Of a DNA stretch of 15,385 bases, positions 7,076-14,633 are shown piece by piece. This stretch comes from Streptococcus lactarius. GTDB lineage: Bacteria > Bacillota > Bacilli > Lactobacillales > Streptococcaceae. The stretch's first letter is position 1; every line of letters begins with the position of its first letter. The notes below the pieces were generated by a model that was not told where the DNA came from, searched no databases, and saw only the letters and a program-made list of their open reading frames with translations. The stretch is taken from positions 54,549 through 69,933 of the forward strand of contig NZ_MRXX01000006.1 of the NCBI RefSeq assembly GCF_016642265.1. The letters are read 5' to 3'. A program made the position numbers and the translations under genes.

Positions 7076-7110
7076 ACTCTTATAAAAGAGTAGTTCTTTT
7101 TCTAGAAATT

Positions 7111-7119
7111 TGATATACT
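7111..7119 (+). promoter_or_regulatory. Extended -10 promoter of the UPF0298 gene
   Basis: TGA-TATACT (TATACT at 7114-7119) lies 28 bases before the start codon. The -35 region is poor, which fits an extended -10 promoter. Confidence 0.5.
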
Positions 7120-7146
7120 AGTAGGAGAACGAGAAAGGGTTTGGCA

Positions 7147-7425
7147 ATGTTTGAGAAACAAAAAAGAACGGGACTGATCGTCAAATTGTACTACAATCGA
7201 GACGGGAAAAAATTACAGTCTCTTGGGGATATCCTTTACCATTCAAAGAAATGTCGCTATGTTCAGTTGTATGTGGATAGTGACAAGGCGGATCAAGTCA
7301 TGGAAGAGTTGAAGAAAGAACGCTTCGTGAAAACTGTCCTTCCCTGTTATATCAAAGATTTGGATACGGATTTTGTGGGGAGTTTGCAACGTTTGGAAGC
7401 CCAAAAACAGGTTACAGAGTTTTAG
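7147..7425 (+). CDS. UPF0298/DUF2129 (YlbG-family) protein
   Basis: A 92-residue cytoplasmic protein of a small conserved Firmicutes family with no established function. The opening MFEKQKRTGLIVKLYYNRD and the internal YHSKKCRYVQLYV (about 35-47) are hallmarks, and the latter part carries a VKTVLPCYIKDLDTDFVG segment before a short charged tail. ATG 7147 is preferred because GAAAGGG ends 7 bases before it; the in-frame TTG at 7141 lies only 1 base after that sequence. A monocistronic unit between two terminators, in the same position relative to clpP and livJ as I recall in pneumococcus. Confidence 0.85.
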   Translation: MFEKQKRTGLIVKLYYNRDGKKLQSLGDILYHSKKCRYVQLYVDSDKADQVMEELKKERFVKTVLPCYIKDLDTDFVGSLQRLEAQKQVTEF

Positions 7426-7429
7426 AAAA

Positions 7430-7459
7430 CGCAATCATTTTACAGATTGCGCTTTTTTT
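7430..7459 (+). terminator. Terminator after UPF0298 gene
   Basis: CGCAATC (7430-7436) pairs with GATTGCG (7445-7451), 8-base loop, followed by C and seven T's (7453-7459). It ends only 1 base before the liv -35. Confidence 0.88.
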
Positions 7460-7460
7460 A

Positions 7461-7489
7461 TTGACAATTGTCAGATAATTCGGTATATT
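7461..7489 (+). promoter_or_regulatory. Promoter of livJHMGF
   Basis: A consensus TTGACA (7461-7466) and TATATT (7484-7489) with 17-base spacing: a strong sigma-A promoter, fitting an abundant lipoprotein as first product. Confidence 0.88.
7466..7480. promoter_or_regulatory. CodY-like box in the liv promoter
   Basis: AATTGTCAGATAATT matches the CodY consensus AATTTTCWGAAAATT at 13 of 15 positions and fills the spacer between -35 and -10, where binding would block RNA polymerase. CodY senses branched-chain amino acids, so repression of their importer when they are plentiful is logical. It overlaps the palindrome TGACAATTGTCA (7462-7473). Confidence 0.65.
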
Positions 7490-7533
7490 CTTAATGTATT
7501 TATTTTAAGATTCATTTAAGGAGATCAAAACAA

Positions 7534-8691
7534 ATGAAGAAAAAATTTGCTCTTTCATTTTTAACAGTAGCAAGTGTTGCTCTGCTTGCTGCGTGTGGAG
7601 AAGTTTCTACTTCCGGTTCAAATACTACTGGTAACGAAATCGGCAAAGAATTGAAAGTCGGTTTTAACTTTGAAAAAACTGGTGATGTAGCAGCTTACGG
7701 TAGCGCTGAACAAAAAGGTGCTCAATTGGCCGTTGATGAAATCAACGCTAAAGGTGGAGCTGACGGTAAGAAGATCGTTGTCACAGATAAAGATAACAAA
7801 TCTGAAACTGCTGAAGCAGCAACCATCACTACAAACCTAGTTACGCAATCAAAAGTGAACGCTCTTGTAGGACCTGCAACTTCAGGTGCCACTGCAGCAG
7901 CGGTTGCTAATGCTGGTAAAGCAGGCGTTCCTTTGGTAACACCTTCTGCAACTCAAGATGATTTGACAAAAGGTCAAGATTACCTCTTCCGTGCTACCTT
8001 TATCGATAGCTTCCAAGGACAAATCATTGCTAAATATACAACTGATAACTTGAAAGCGAAGAAAGTTGTTCTTTACTATGACAATTCATCTGACTATGCA
8101 AAAGGAATTGCAGAAGCCTTCAAGAAATCATTCAAAGGTGAAATCGTAGCGACAGAAACCTTCCAATCTAAGGATACGGACTTCCAAGCTGCCCTTACAA
8201 AAATCAAAGATAAAGACTTCGATGCCATTGTTCTTCCAGGTTACTACACTGAAACTGGTAAGATCGTAAACCAAGCACGTGGTATGGGAATTGATAAACC
8301 AATCATCGGTGGAGATGGATTTAGCGATGAAAAATTCGTTGAACAAGCAACTCCTGCAGCAGCTTCAAACGTCTACTACGTAGCTGGCTTCTCAACTGAA
8401 GGAAAAATGACGGACAAAGCTAAGAAATTCGTAGAAGCTTATAAAGCAAAATACAAAGAAGACCCTTCAATGTTCTCAGCTTTGGCTTATGATTCAGTTT
8501 ACATGATTGCTGAAGCATCTAAAGGTGCTAAGAACTCTGTCGAATTGAAAGACAACCTTGCTAAGTTGAAAAACTTGGAAGGTGTGACTGGTACAATGTC
8601 AATTGACAAAGACCACAACCCGGTTAAATCAGCTCTGATGATTGGCTTGAAAGATGGTAAAGTTAAATCCGTTGAGTCTGTTAAACCTTAA
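7534..8691 (+). CDS. livJ: Branched-chain amino acid ABC transporter, substrate-binding lipoprotein
   Basis: A 385-residue extracellular lipoprotein that captures Leu/Ile/Val for the Liv importer. It has a lipoprotein signal peptide with KKK at 2-4, a hydrophobic core and lipobox LLAAC with lipidated C21. A Ser/Thr/Asn linker follows, then a periplasmic-binding type 1 fold starting at LKVGFNFEKTGDVAAYG (about 40-56), with VGPATSGAT typical of the ligand pocket in the first lobe (about 111-119). The length fits the family. ATG 7534 follows AAGGAG (7518-7523) by 10 bases. It is the first gene of a five-gene operon; the 81-base gap to livH holds alternative hairpins that may set a higher dose of livJ. 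Confidence 0.95.
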   Translation: MKKKFALSFLTVASVALLAACGEVSTSGSNTTGNEIGKELKVGFNFEKTGDVAAYGSAEQKGAQLAVDEINAKGGADGKKIVVTDKDNKSETAEAATITTNLVTQSKVNALVGPATSGATAAAVANAGKAGVPLVTPSATQDDLTKGQDYLFRATFIDSFQGQIIAKYTTDNLKAKKVVLYYDNSSDYAKGIAEAFKKSFKGEIVATETFQSKDTDFQAALTKIKDKDFDAIVLPGYYTETGKIVNQARGMGIDKPIIGGDGFSDEKFVEQATPAAASNVYYVAGFSTEGKMTDKAKKFVEAYKAKYKEDPSMFSALAYDSVYMIAEASKGAKNSVELKDNLAKLKNLEGVTGTMSIDKDHNPVKSALMIGLKDGKVKSVESVKP

Positions 8692-8713
8692 TTATCATTT
8701 GTTATTTGTACAA

Positions 8714-8753
8714 GAGGCTAGGAGAATAAAGATTCCTGGCCTCGATCTTTATT
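8714..8753 (+). promoter_or_regulatory. Two mutually exclusive hairpins between livJ and livH
   Basis: Hairpin A pairs GAGGCTAGGA (8714-8723) with TCCTGGCCTC (8734-8743), 10 bp. Hairpin B pairs AATAAAGAT (8725-8733), which is almost the whole loop of A, with ATCTTTATT (8745-8753), 9 bp. Neither has a proper T-tract. They could partly terminate or protect the livJ mRNA end, and B reaches to 5 bases before the livH ribosome binding site. Pairing is seen; the role is inferred. Confidence 0.6.
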
Positions 8754-8772
8754 GTTAGAAAGGATGGTTCAT

Positions 8773-9642
8773 ATGCTCCAGCAATTAGTGAACGGTCTAA
8801 TCTTGGGGAGTGTCTATGCGCTCTTGGCCCTAGGTTATACCATGGTGTATGGAATTATCAAATTGATCAACTTTGCCCACGGGGATATCTACATGGTAGG
8901 TGCCTTCATGGGTTACTTCTTATTAAACTCGTGGAAAGTCAACTTCTTTGTAGCCTTGCTTTTAGCCATGGTTGGGACTGCTATTTTAGGGGTTGTGATT
9001 GAATACTTGGCTTATCGTCCACTTCGTCATTCGACGCGGATTGCTGCCTTGATTACAGCGATCGGGGTTTCCTTCTTCCTGGAATATGCCATGGTCTTCT
9101 TTGTAGGAGCTAATACTCGTTCCTTCCCTCAAGTCATTCACACGGTTCGTTACAATGTAGGTCCGATTTCCATCTCGAATATTCAGTTGATGATTTTGGG
9201 AGTGTCTATCCTCTTGATGGTCATTCTTCAATTTATCATTCAAAAGACCAAGATGGGGAAAGCCATGCGTGCCGTATCTGTGGATAGTGATGCTGCTCAA
9301 TTGATGGGGATTAACGTCAATCGGACTATCAGTTTTACCTTTGCTTTGGGATCAGCCTTGGCAGGTGCCGGTGGTGTCTTGATCGGTTTGTATTACAATG
9401 CCATCGAGCCCTTGATGGGGATGACACCAGGGATCAAAGCCTTTGTCGCAGCCGTTCTTGGAGGAATCGGGATTATTCCAGGTGCAGCTCTTGGTGGATT
9501 TGTCATCGGACTTTTGGAAACCTTCGCCACAGCGATCGGTCTCTCAGACTTCCGTGATGCCATTGTGTATGCCATCTTGATTGTGATCTTGCTCATCCGT
9601 CCAGCAGGTATCCTCGGTAAAAATGTGAAAGAGAAGGTGTAA
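8773..9642 (+). CDS. livH: Branched-chain amino acid ABC transporter permease LivH
   Basis: A 289-residue polytopic permease of the LivH family, one of two membrane subunits forming the Leu/Ile/Val channel. The N-terminus MLQQLVNGLILGSVYALLAL and GYTMVYGIIKLINFAHGD are family hallmarks, followed by alternating hydrophobic stretches (about 8 segments) and the glycine-rich region ALGSALAGAGGVLIG (about 192-206). ATG 8773 is chosen because GAAAGGA (8758-8764) lies 8 bases upstream; in-frame TTG 8752 and ATG 8764 lie before or inside that site. livM begins 3 bases after its stop, so they are tightly coupled. Confidence 0.93.
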   Translation: MLQQLVNGLILGSVYALLALGYTMVYGIIKLINFAHGDIYMVGAFMGYFLLNSWKVNFFVALLLAMVGTAILGVVIEYLAYRPLRHSTRIAALITAIGVSFFLEYAMVFFVGANTRSFPQVIHTVRYNVGPISISNIQLMILGVSILLMVILQFIIQKTKMGKAMRAVSVDSDAAQLMGINVNRTISFTFALGSALAGAGGVLIGLYYNAIEPLMGMTPGIKAFVAAVLGGIGIIPGAALGGFVIGLLETFATAIGLSDFRDAIVYAILIVILLIRPAGILGKNVKEKV

Positions 9643-9645
9643 GCC

Positions 9646-10593
9646 ATGAAAGAAAATTTAAAAGTGAATTTAGTCTGGCTTGGTCTTTTGGTCGCAGGTT
9701 TTGCCTTGATCCAAGTCTTGGTTGCAGCGGGTGTGCTCAATCTCTTTTATATCCAAATTTTGGAACAGATCGGGATTAACATTATCCTTGCAGTTGGTTT
9801 GAACCTTATCGTAGGTTTCTCAGGTCAATTCTCATTGGGACATGCCGGATTTATGGCGATTGGTGCCTACTCTTTGGCTATTCTCGGGTCCAAATCACCA
9901 ACTTATGGAGCCTTCTTCGGTGCCATGCTCTTAGGTGTTGTGATCGCTGGTGTTGTTGCCTTGATCGTTGGGGTTCCAACCCTTCGGTTGAAAGGAGACT
10001 ACTTAGCGATTGCGACGCTGGGTGTTTCTGAAATTATCCGAATCTTGATCGTCAATGGTGGTTCCTTGACAAATGGTGCCGCAGGTATTCTTGGCTTGCC
10101 AGCCTTTACAACTTGGCAATTGGTCTACATTTTCGTGGTGATTACAACCGTCTTTACCATCAACTTCTTACGTAGTCCGATTGGTCGCTCGACTCTTTCT
10201 GTTCGTGAAGACGAAATCGCAGCAGAATCAGTTGGGATTCATACAACAAAAGTCAAAGTGATTGCCTTTGTATTTGGTGCAATGACTGCAGCGATCGCTG
10301 GAACTCTTCAAGCCGGATTTATCGGTTCAGTTGTACCAAAAGATTATTCCTTTACCAACACCATTAATGTCTTGATCATTGTTGTATTTGGTGGATTGGG
10401 ATCAATGTCAGGAACAGTTGTGGCAGCGATCGTTTTGGGAATTTTGAACATGGTCCTTCAAGACTTCTCAAGCGTCCGTATGATCATTTACTCTCTTGCC
10501 TTGATTCTTGTGATGATCTTCCGTCCAGGTGGTCTTCTTGGAACATGGGAATTCAGCTTGAAAAAACTATTCTCAAAAAAGGAGGCTAACTAA
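9646..10593 (+). CDS. livM: Branched-chain amino acid ABC transporter permease LivM
   Basis: A 315-residue polytopic permease, partner of LivH. The segment NIILAVGLNLIVGFSGQFSLGHAGFMAIGAY (about 45-75) is the LivM signature, followed by VGVPTLRLKGDYLAIATLG (about 108-126), and FRPGGLLGT near the C-terminus (about 293-301). About ten hydrophobic segments are apparent and the tail is lysine-rich. The AGAAGG before ATG 9646 lies at the end of livH. The stop codon TAA overlaps the livG start (TAATG), indicating translational coupling. Confidence 0.93.
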   Translation: MKENLKVNLVWLGLLVAGFALIQVLVAAGVLNLFYIQILEQIGINIILAVGLNLIVGFSGQFSLGHAGFMAIGAYSLAILGSKSPTYGAFFGAMLLGVVIAGVVALIVGVPTLRLKGDYLAIATLGVSEIIRILIVNGGSLTNGAAGILGLPAFTTWQLVYIFVVITTVFTINFLRSPIGRSTLSVREDEIAAESVGIHTTKVKVIAFVFGAMTAAIAGTLQAGFIGSVVPKDYSFTNTINVLIIVVFGGLGSMSGTVVAAIVLGILNMVLQDFSSVRMIIYSLALILVMIFRPGGLLGTWEFSLKKLFSKKEAN

Positions 10594-11357
10594 TGGCACT
10601 TCTTGAAGTAAAAAAATTAACGAAAAACTTTGGTGGTTTGACAGCTGTTGGCGATGTAACCATGGAACTCAATGAAGGGGAATTGGTTGGTTTGATCGGC
10701 CCCAACGGTGCTGGTAAAACAACTCTTTTCAACCTTTTGACAGGTGTTTATGAGCCAAGTGAAGGAACCATCACCTTGGATGGTCACCTCCTAAATGGGA
10801 AAGCTCCATTCAAAATTGCGGCTAGTGGTCTTGGACGGACCTTCCAAAATATTCGTCTCTTTAAAGATTTGAGTGTGTTGGACAATGTCTTGATTGCCTT
10901 TGCTAACCACCACAAACCACATGTCTTTGCTAGTCTGTTCCGTTTGCCAAGCTACTACAAAAATGAAGAAGCTTTGAAAGCAAAAGCCCTTGAATTGTTA
11001 GCCATTTTTGGTTTGGAAAAAGAAGCAGATACCTTGGCTAAGAACTTAGCTTACGGACAACAACGTCACTTGGAGATCGTTCGTGCCCTTGCTACAGAGC
11101 CAAAAATCCTCTTCTTGGATGAACCTGCTGCAGGGATGAACCCTCAAGAAACAGCAGAATTGACCCAATTGATCCGTCGCATTCAAAAAGAATTCAATAT
11201 TACGATCATGCTGATCGAACACGATATGAGTTTGGTTATGGAAGTAACTGAACGGATTTATGTATTGGAATATGGTCGCTTGATTGCCCATGGTACGCCA
11301 GATGAAATCAAGACCAACAAACGCGTAATCGAAGCATATCTAGGAGGTGAAGCCTAA
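10593..11357 (+). CDS. livG: Branched-chain amino acid ABC transporter ATP-binding protein LivG
   Basis: A 254-residue ATPase of the Liv importer on the cytoplasmic face of the membrane. It has Walker A GPNGAGKTT (36-44), Q-loop Q85 in GRTFQNIRLF, signature LAYGQQR (152-158), Walker B KILFLDEP (171-178) and H-loop H210 in LIEHDM. GMNP after Walker B and the long insertion between Q-loop and signature (about 100-145) are typical of LivG. AAAAAAGGAGG before the start is at the end of livM. The gene overlaps both neighbours by one base in TAATG junctions. Confidence 0.95.
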   Translation: MALLEVKKLTKNFGGLTAVGDVTMELNEGELVGLIGPNGAGKTTLFNLLTGVYEPSEGTITLDGHLLNGKAPFKIAASGLGRTFQNIRLFKDLSVLDNVLIAFANHHKPHVFASLFRLPSYYKNEEALKAKALELLAIFGLEKEADTLAKNLAYGQQRHLEIVRALATEPKILFLDEPAAGMNPQETAELTQLIRRIQKEFNITIMLIEHDMSLVMEVTERIYVLEYGRLIAHGTPDEIKTNKRVIEAYLGGEA

Positions 11358-12067
11358 TGTCTATGTTAAAAGTTGAAAATCTTTCTGTACACTATGGCAT
11401 GATCCAGGCTGTCCGTGATGTCAGTTTCGAAGTCAATGAAGGGGAAGTTGTTTCCTTAATCGGTGCCAATGGCGCTGGGAAAACCTCTATTCTTCGTACG
11501 ATTTCAGGTTTGGTGCGTCCAAGTGCTGGGAAAATTGAGTTTTTGGGTCAGGAGATTCAAAAGGTTCCGGCTCAAAAGATTGTAGCAGCAGGGCTCTCTC
11601 AAGTTCCAGAAGGCCGCCACGTCTTTCCAGGTTTGACTGTTCTGGAAAATTTGGAAATGGGAGCTTTCTTGAAGAAAGACCGTGAAGAAAATCAAGCTAA
11701 TTTGAAGAAAGTCTTCTCTCGTTTCCCACGTTTGGAAGAACGGAAGAACCAAGATGCAGCGACCCTATCTGGTGGGGAACAACAAATGCTCGCAATGGGT
11801 CGTGCCCTCATGTCGACGCCAAAACTCTTGCTTTTGGATGAACCTTCTATGGGATTGGCCCCAATCTTTATCCAAGAAATCTTTGATATCATCCAAGATA
11901 TCCAAAAACAAGGAACAACGGTTCTCTTGATCGAGCAAAATGCCAACAAGGCCCTTGCCATCGCAGATCGCGGATATGTTTTGGAAACAGGGAAAGTCGT
12001 TCTGTCCGGAACAGGAAAAGAACTCTTAGACTCAGAAGAAGTCCGCAAGGCCTACCTTGGTGGATAA
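11357..12067 (+). CDS. livF: Branched-chain amino acid ABC transporter ATP-binding protein LivF
   Basis: A 236-residue second ATPase, expected to heterodimerise with LivG. It has Walker A GANGAGKTS (36-44), Q-loop in LSQVPEGRHVF (80-90), signature LSGGEQQ (137-143) and Walker B LLLLDEP (157-163). The H-loop position reads LIEQNA, so Gln194 stands where LivG has His. EQN at this point is usual for LivF proteins, so this is a family trait, not damage. GGAGGTGA (11343-11350) precedes ATG 11357; the alternative ATG 11363 is farther. Last gene of the operon, followed by a terminator. Confidence 0.95.
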   Translation: MSMLKVENLSVHYGMIQAVRDVSFEVNEGEVVSLIGANGAGKTSILRTISGLVRPSAGKIEFLGQEIQKVPAQKIVAAGLSQVPEGRHVFPGLTVLENLEMGAFLKKDREENQANLKKVFSRFPRLEERKNQDAATLSGGEQQMLAMGRALMSTPKLLLLDEPSMGLAPIFIQEIFDIIQDIQKQGTTVLLIEQNANKALAIADRGYVLETGKVVLSGTGKELLDSEEVRKAYLGG

Positions 12068-12092
12068 GATTTCTAAAGTTTACTAGAATGTT

Positions 12093-12124
12093 AAAAAGAA
12101 AGGTCCTGAAGGCCTTTCTTTTTT
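12093..12124 (+). terminator. Terminator of the liv operon
   Basis: AAAAAGAAAGG (12093-12103) pairs with CCTTTCTTTTT (12113-12123), ending in T's. It also marks the left edge of the AT-rich accessory block. Confidence 0.9.
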
Positions 12125-12190
12125 CATTTTTACTGGCTGAGATTTTTTCTTAGTAAAATAATTTAAAATATATAATTTCCTTTATTAATT

Positions 12191-12199
12191 TGGTAAAAT
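12191..12199 (+). promoter_or_regulatory. Possible extended -10 promoter of the Rgg gene
   Basis: TGG-TAAAAT (TAAAAT at 12194-12199) lies 37 bases before the start codon. No clear -35 can be assigned in this AT-rich stretch. Confidence 0.3.
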
Positions 12200-12236
12200 A
12201 AACGTAATTACTAATGACTGAAATGGATTATAAGAT

Positions 12237-13103
12237 ATGCGCATAGATCGTAAAGTTCAATTGGGTGAATTATATAAGGAACTAAGAGTTGCTAGAGGCT
12301 TAAAACAAAAGGATGTTGCTAGAAAAGGATTAAGCATAGCACAATTGTCTAAATTTGAAAATGGGCAGACGATGTTAAGTGCTGATAAATTATTAATAGC
12401 GATAGAATCAATCCACATGACTTTTGAAGAGTTTGGCCATAAATTAAATAATTATGAATTACCTAAAGATATTATTTTAGGTAAGAAGATATCCAGTTTA
12501 TTTTTGAAACAGGATATTAAAGGATTAGAGTATCTATTAACCGAAGTATTACAGAGTGAGGAGACGGATCGCTATCAAAGAATTCAGTCATTCATTATTG
12601 AAAACGCGATACATTCATTAGATCAAAACTATGAAATAAATATAGAAGATAGAAAAGTATTGGTAGATTATCTCTTTTCAATTGAATCTTGGACATGGTT
12701 TGAATTATATGTATTTGGAAATACAATGACTTTAATTTCAGATGAAGATCTATTATTTTTTGGAGATCAGCTTGCGGAAAGGACTAAAGATTATAATTTT
12801 CTTAAACACAATTTAAGTTCTTTAAAATTAACGTACATAAATTTAATTGGCGAATTAATTTTAAGAAAAATTGATACTCAAGTTCCATTGTTTATACTCG
12901 AGCTAGAAAAGCTTCTTTTCCCATATGATATGCTAGAAATCATGTTGTTAAAATTTTTAAAATTAGTAAATGGTTATTTAAAGTCAAAAAATACTAAAAA
13001 GGAAATTAAACAATTTATTGAGTCTCTTCGAGTTGTTGGTGATAGTCAACTAATTAATATTTTAGAGGTGAAATTGGACCAGTTTGGGATACATATAAAT
13101 TAG
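12237..13103 (+). CDS. Rgg/GadR/MutR-family transcriptional regulator
   Basis: A 288-residue cytoplasmic DNA-binding protein of the length usual for Rgg. An XRE-type helix-turn-helix spans about 9-67 (KELRVARGLKQKDVARKGLS, then QLSKFENGQTMLSADKLL). A long all-helical region follows, with the Rgg-type segment SIESWTWFELYVFGNTM (148-164). In this family the C-terminal helical repeats bind short secreted peptides that switch transcription; which peptide, if any, applies here is unknown. It has no cysteine, so thiol-based control is unlikely. The start at ATG 12237 has a poor ribosome binding site. Base composition is clearly more AT-rich than liv or clpP. The MFS gene 209 bases downstream is the likely target. 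The subfamily cannot be named from sequence alone. Confidence 0.85.
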   Translation: MRIDRKVQLGELYKELRVARGLKQKDVARKGLSIAQLSKFENGQTMLSADKLLIAIESIHMTFEEFGHKLNNYELPKDIILGKKISSLFLKQDIKGLEYLLTEVLQSEETDRYQRIQSFIIENAIHSLDQNYEINIEDRKVLVDYLFSIESWTWFELYVFGNTMTLISDEDLLFFGDQLAERTKDYNFLKHNLSSLKLTYINLIGELILRKIDTQVPLFILELEKLLFPYDMLEIMLLKFLKLVNGYLKSKNTKKEIKQFIESLRVVGDSQLINILEVKLDQFGIHIN

Positions 13104-13115
13104 GCAAAAGATTAG

Positions 13116-13163
13116 ATGTATGAGATAGGATATTTCATATTTGAAACTCTGTTAAATATTTAA
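13116..13163 (+). CDS. Candidate micro-ORF (15 aa), possible Rgg cognate peptide
   Basis: ATG to TAA encodes MYEIGYFIFETLLNI, an amphipathic peptide rich in aromatic and aliphatic residues, starting 12 bases after the Rgg stop codon. Short hydrophobic peptides next to rgg genes are the usual cognate signals, and at least one known case (SIP of RopB) is a leaderless short peptide. Against it, there is no good ribosome binding site (only CAAAAG upstream), and AT-rich DNA gives such ORFs by chance. Confidence 0.2.
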   Translation: MYEIGYFIFETLLNI

Positions 13164-13240
13164 AATTTAGTAGTAAACTATATTTAGATATAACAATTAA
13201 ATTCTTCGATATTTTGTTAATTCATATAGAAGAATAAAAT

Positions 13241-13271
13241 AATTCTAATAATAAATATTTTTATTAGAATT
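13241..13271. repeat. 11-bp inverted repeat between rgg and MFS genes
   Basis: AATTCTAATAA (13241-13251) and TTATTAGAATT (13261-13271) are perfect inverted copies around a 9-base spacer. There is no T-tract after the right arm, so it is a weak terminator at best. Its place, 42 bases before the transporter gene, suits a regulator-binding site. The rest of the 209-base gap shows no other clear element. Confidence 0.55.
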
Positions 13272-13312
13272 TAAGTCATGTCTATTAAGTATCTACTAGG
13301 AAGGTATTACAG

Positions 13313-14551
13313 ATGAAAGTTTTTTTTAGAAATATTTTTTTTAGGAATCTAGTGTTGTCTAGTTTCTTTGATGATTTAGGATCAACTATTTATAACCTTG
13401 TTTTTGTGGTTTTTGCAGCAAGTATGGCGAATAGTAAATTGGCGGTTGGTGTAGCGAGTTTTATACAATATATTCCAACGATTTTTGCTCTTTTTATTGC
13501 AATGCAGGCTGACAAAACAAAGAATAAGAAATTGTGGCTGCTATTATTAGGATATATACAAGCAGTATTATTTATTATGGTTGCGTTCTTATCGAAAGAA
13601 AATTCATGGCTAGTTTTCTCAATTGTATGTTTCATTAACATCCTATCAGATTGTATTGCAGAGTACAGAAGAGGCCTAGTATTACCTATGTTTCAGTCCC
13701 ACATTCCCGAAGAAGAACTGATGGAAGCATACTCTTTTGATCAAGTAATTAGTCAAATAACTTTGATTTCTGGTCAAACTTTGGGTGTTTGGTTACTAAC
13801 GATTTCTCATAATAATTTCTTCTTTTTAGCTACAATAAATGCTATAAGTTTCTTATTATCATCAATGGTGTTGCTTAAAATTCAAAGACAATTGACACAT
13901 CCAGAAGTTAATTATTCACCAGAAAATGGGTTTATCTCACAAATTAAGAACCTTTACAAAAATAGTAAAAGTATATTTAAATATCAAGAGAAAGTACGTT
14001 TTGGTCTAATGATATTTTCAATTTTAGGCTTAAATTCGCTAGGCGGTGCTATTTTAATAATGTACAATTTGAAATTTACAGAAATAACTCCCTTTGGTTT
14101 ATCTTTTGCTCAGTCGGTGTTTTTACTTCAAACAATATTATTTGTTTCAGCCCTAATTGGTGGAATGACCCCTAATGATTATTTTTCTAAGCTTTCACTT
14201 ATTAAAATACTTCAAATAGATAGTGGATTATTAATTTTAATAGGAATATGTGGTTGGATAAATGGTTTGGAAATTATTTCCTTTAGTGTGTTGGCATTCA
14301 TGATGTATCTTAGTAGTAAGGTAAATCCCAAATTAAATAGTCTATTAATGGCAAAACTTCCACCGGAAATTCTTGCACAAACTAGTAGTTTTTTTAAGGT
14401 TATATCAGTATTATCAATGCCATTAGCAACTATTTTGTTTACAAGTTTATCCATTTGGAACTTTCAGTTTGCTTGGGGTGCATTCTTATTATTATCTATT
14501 GTGGTATTTGTACTTTCCTTATTTTCTAATAAATCGGTTACTAGTGACTAA
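13313..14551 (+). CDS. MFS transporter
   Basis: A 412-residue polytopic membrane protein with about twelve hydrophobic segments (roughly 23-38, 43-64, 74-94, 99-112, 145-164, 169-188, 230-252, 267-285, 302-317, 319-336, 362-380, 386-405) split by a charged central loop (190-228). The loop after segment 2, MQADKTKNKK, sits where MFS motif A (a GxxxDRxxRR type) is expected and matches it loosely, as in Mef-like efflux relatives. Substrate unknown: drug, peptide or metabolite export are all possible. ATG 13313 follows AGGAAGG (13298-13304) by 8 bases. It is AT-rich like the preceding Rgg gene, and the two look like one transferred unit. No terminator is visible downstream before the next promoter. 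Confidence 0.8.
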   Translation: MKVFFRNIFFRNLVLSSFFDDLGSTIYNLVFVVFAASMANSKLAVGVASFIQYIPTIFALFIAMQADKTKNKKLWLLLLGYIQAVLFIMVAFLSKENSWLVFSIVCFINILSDCIAEYRRGLVLPMFQSHIPEEELMEAYSFDQVISQITLISGQTLGVWLLTISHNNFFFLATINAISFLLSSMVLLKIQRQLTHPEVNYSPENGFISQIKNLYKNSKSIFKYQEKVRFGLMIFSILGLNSLGGAILIMYNLKFTEITPFGLSFAQSVFLLQTILFVSALIGGMTPNDYFSKLSLIKILQIDSGLLILIGICGWINGLEIISFSVLAFMMYLSSKVNPKLNSLLMAKLPPEILAQTSSFFKVISVLSMPLATILFTSLSIWNFQFAWGAFLLLSIVVFVLSLFSNKSVTSD

Positions 14552-14633
14552 GATTAGTTTGCAAGATTTAAATGTTGAATAAAAAGGTACGTGTGTTTGA
14601 TTTTTCTAAATTTTGAAAACAAGAGAAAACTGC

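Noticed and set aside
8752..8772. Start of livH at TTG 8752 or ATG 8764
   Set aside because: Both precede or overlap the GAAAGGA site at 8758-8764; ATG 8773 gives the usual 289-residue LivH.
11948..11953. LivF with a missing H-loop histidine, taken as a defective ATPase
   Set aside because: Gln at this place (EQN) is normal for LivF proteins and all other ATPase motifs are intact.
12185..12244. 19-residue ORF on the - strand (MRISYNPFQSLVITFILPN) divergent from rgg, as a possible signalling peptide
   Set aside because: No ribosome binding site or charged N-terminal segment; it overlaps the rgg start and looks like chance in AT-rich DNA.
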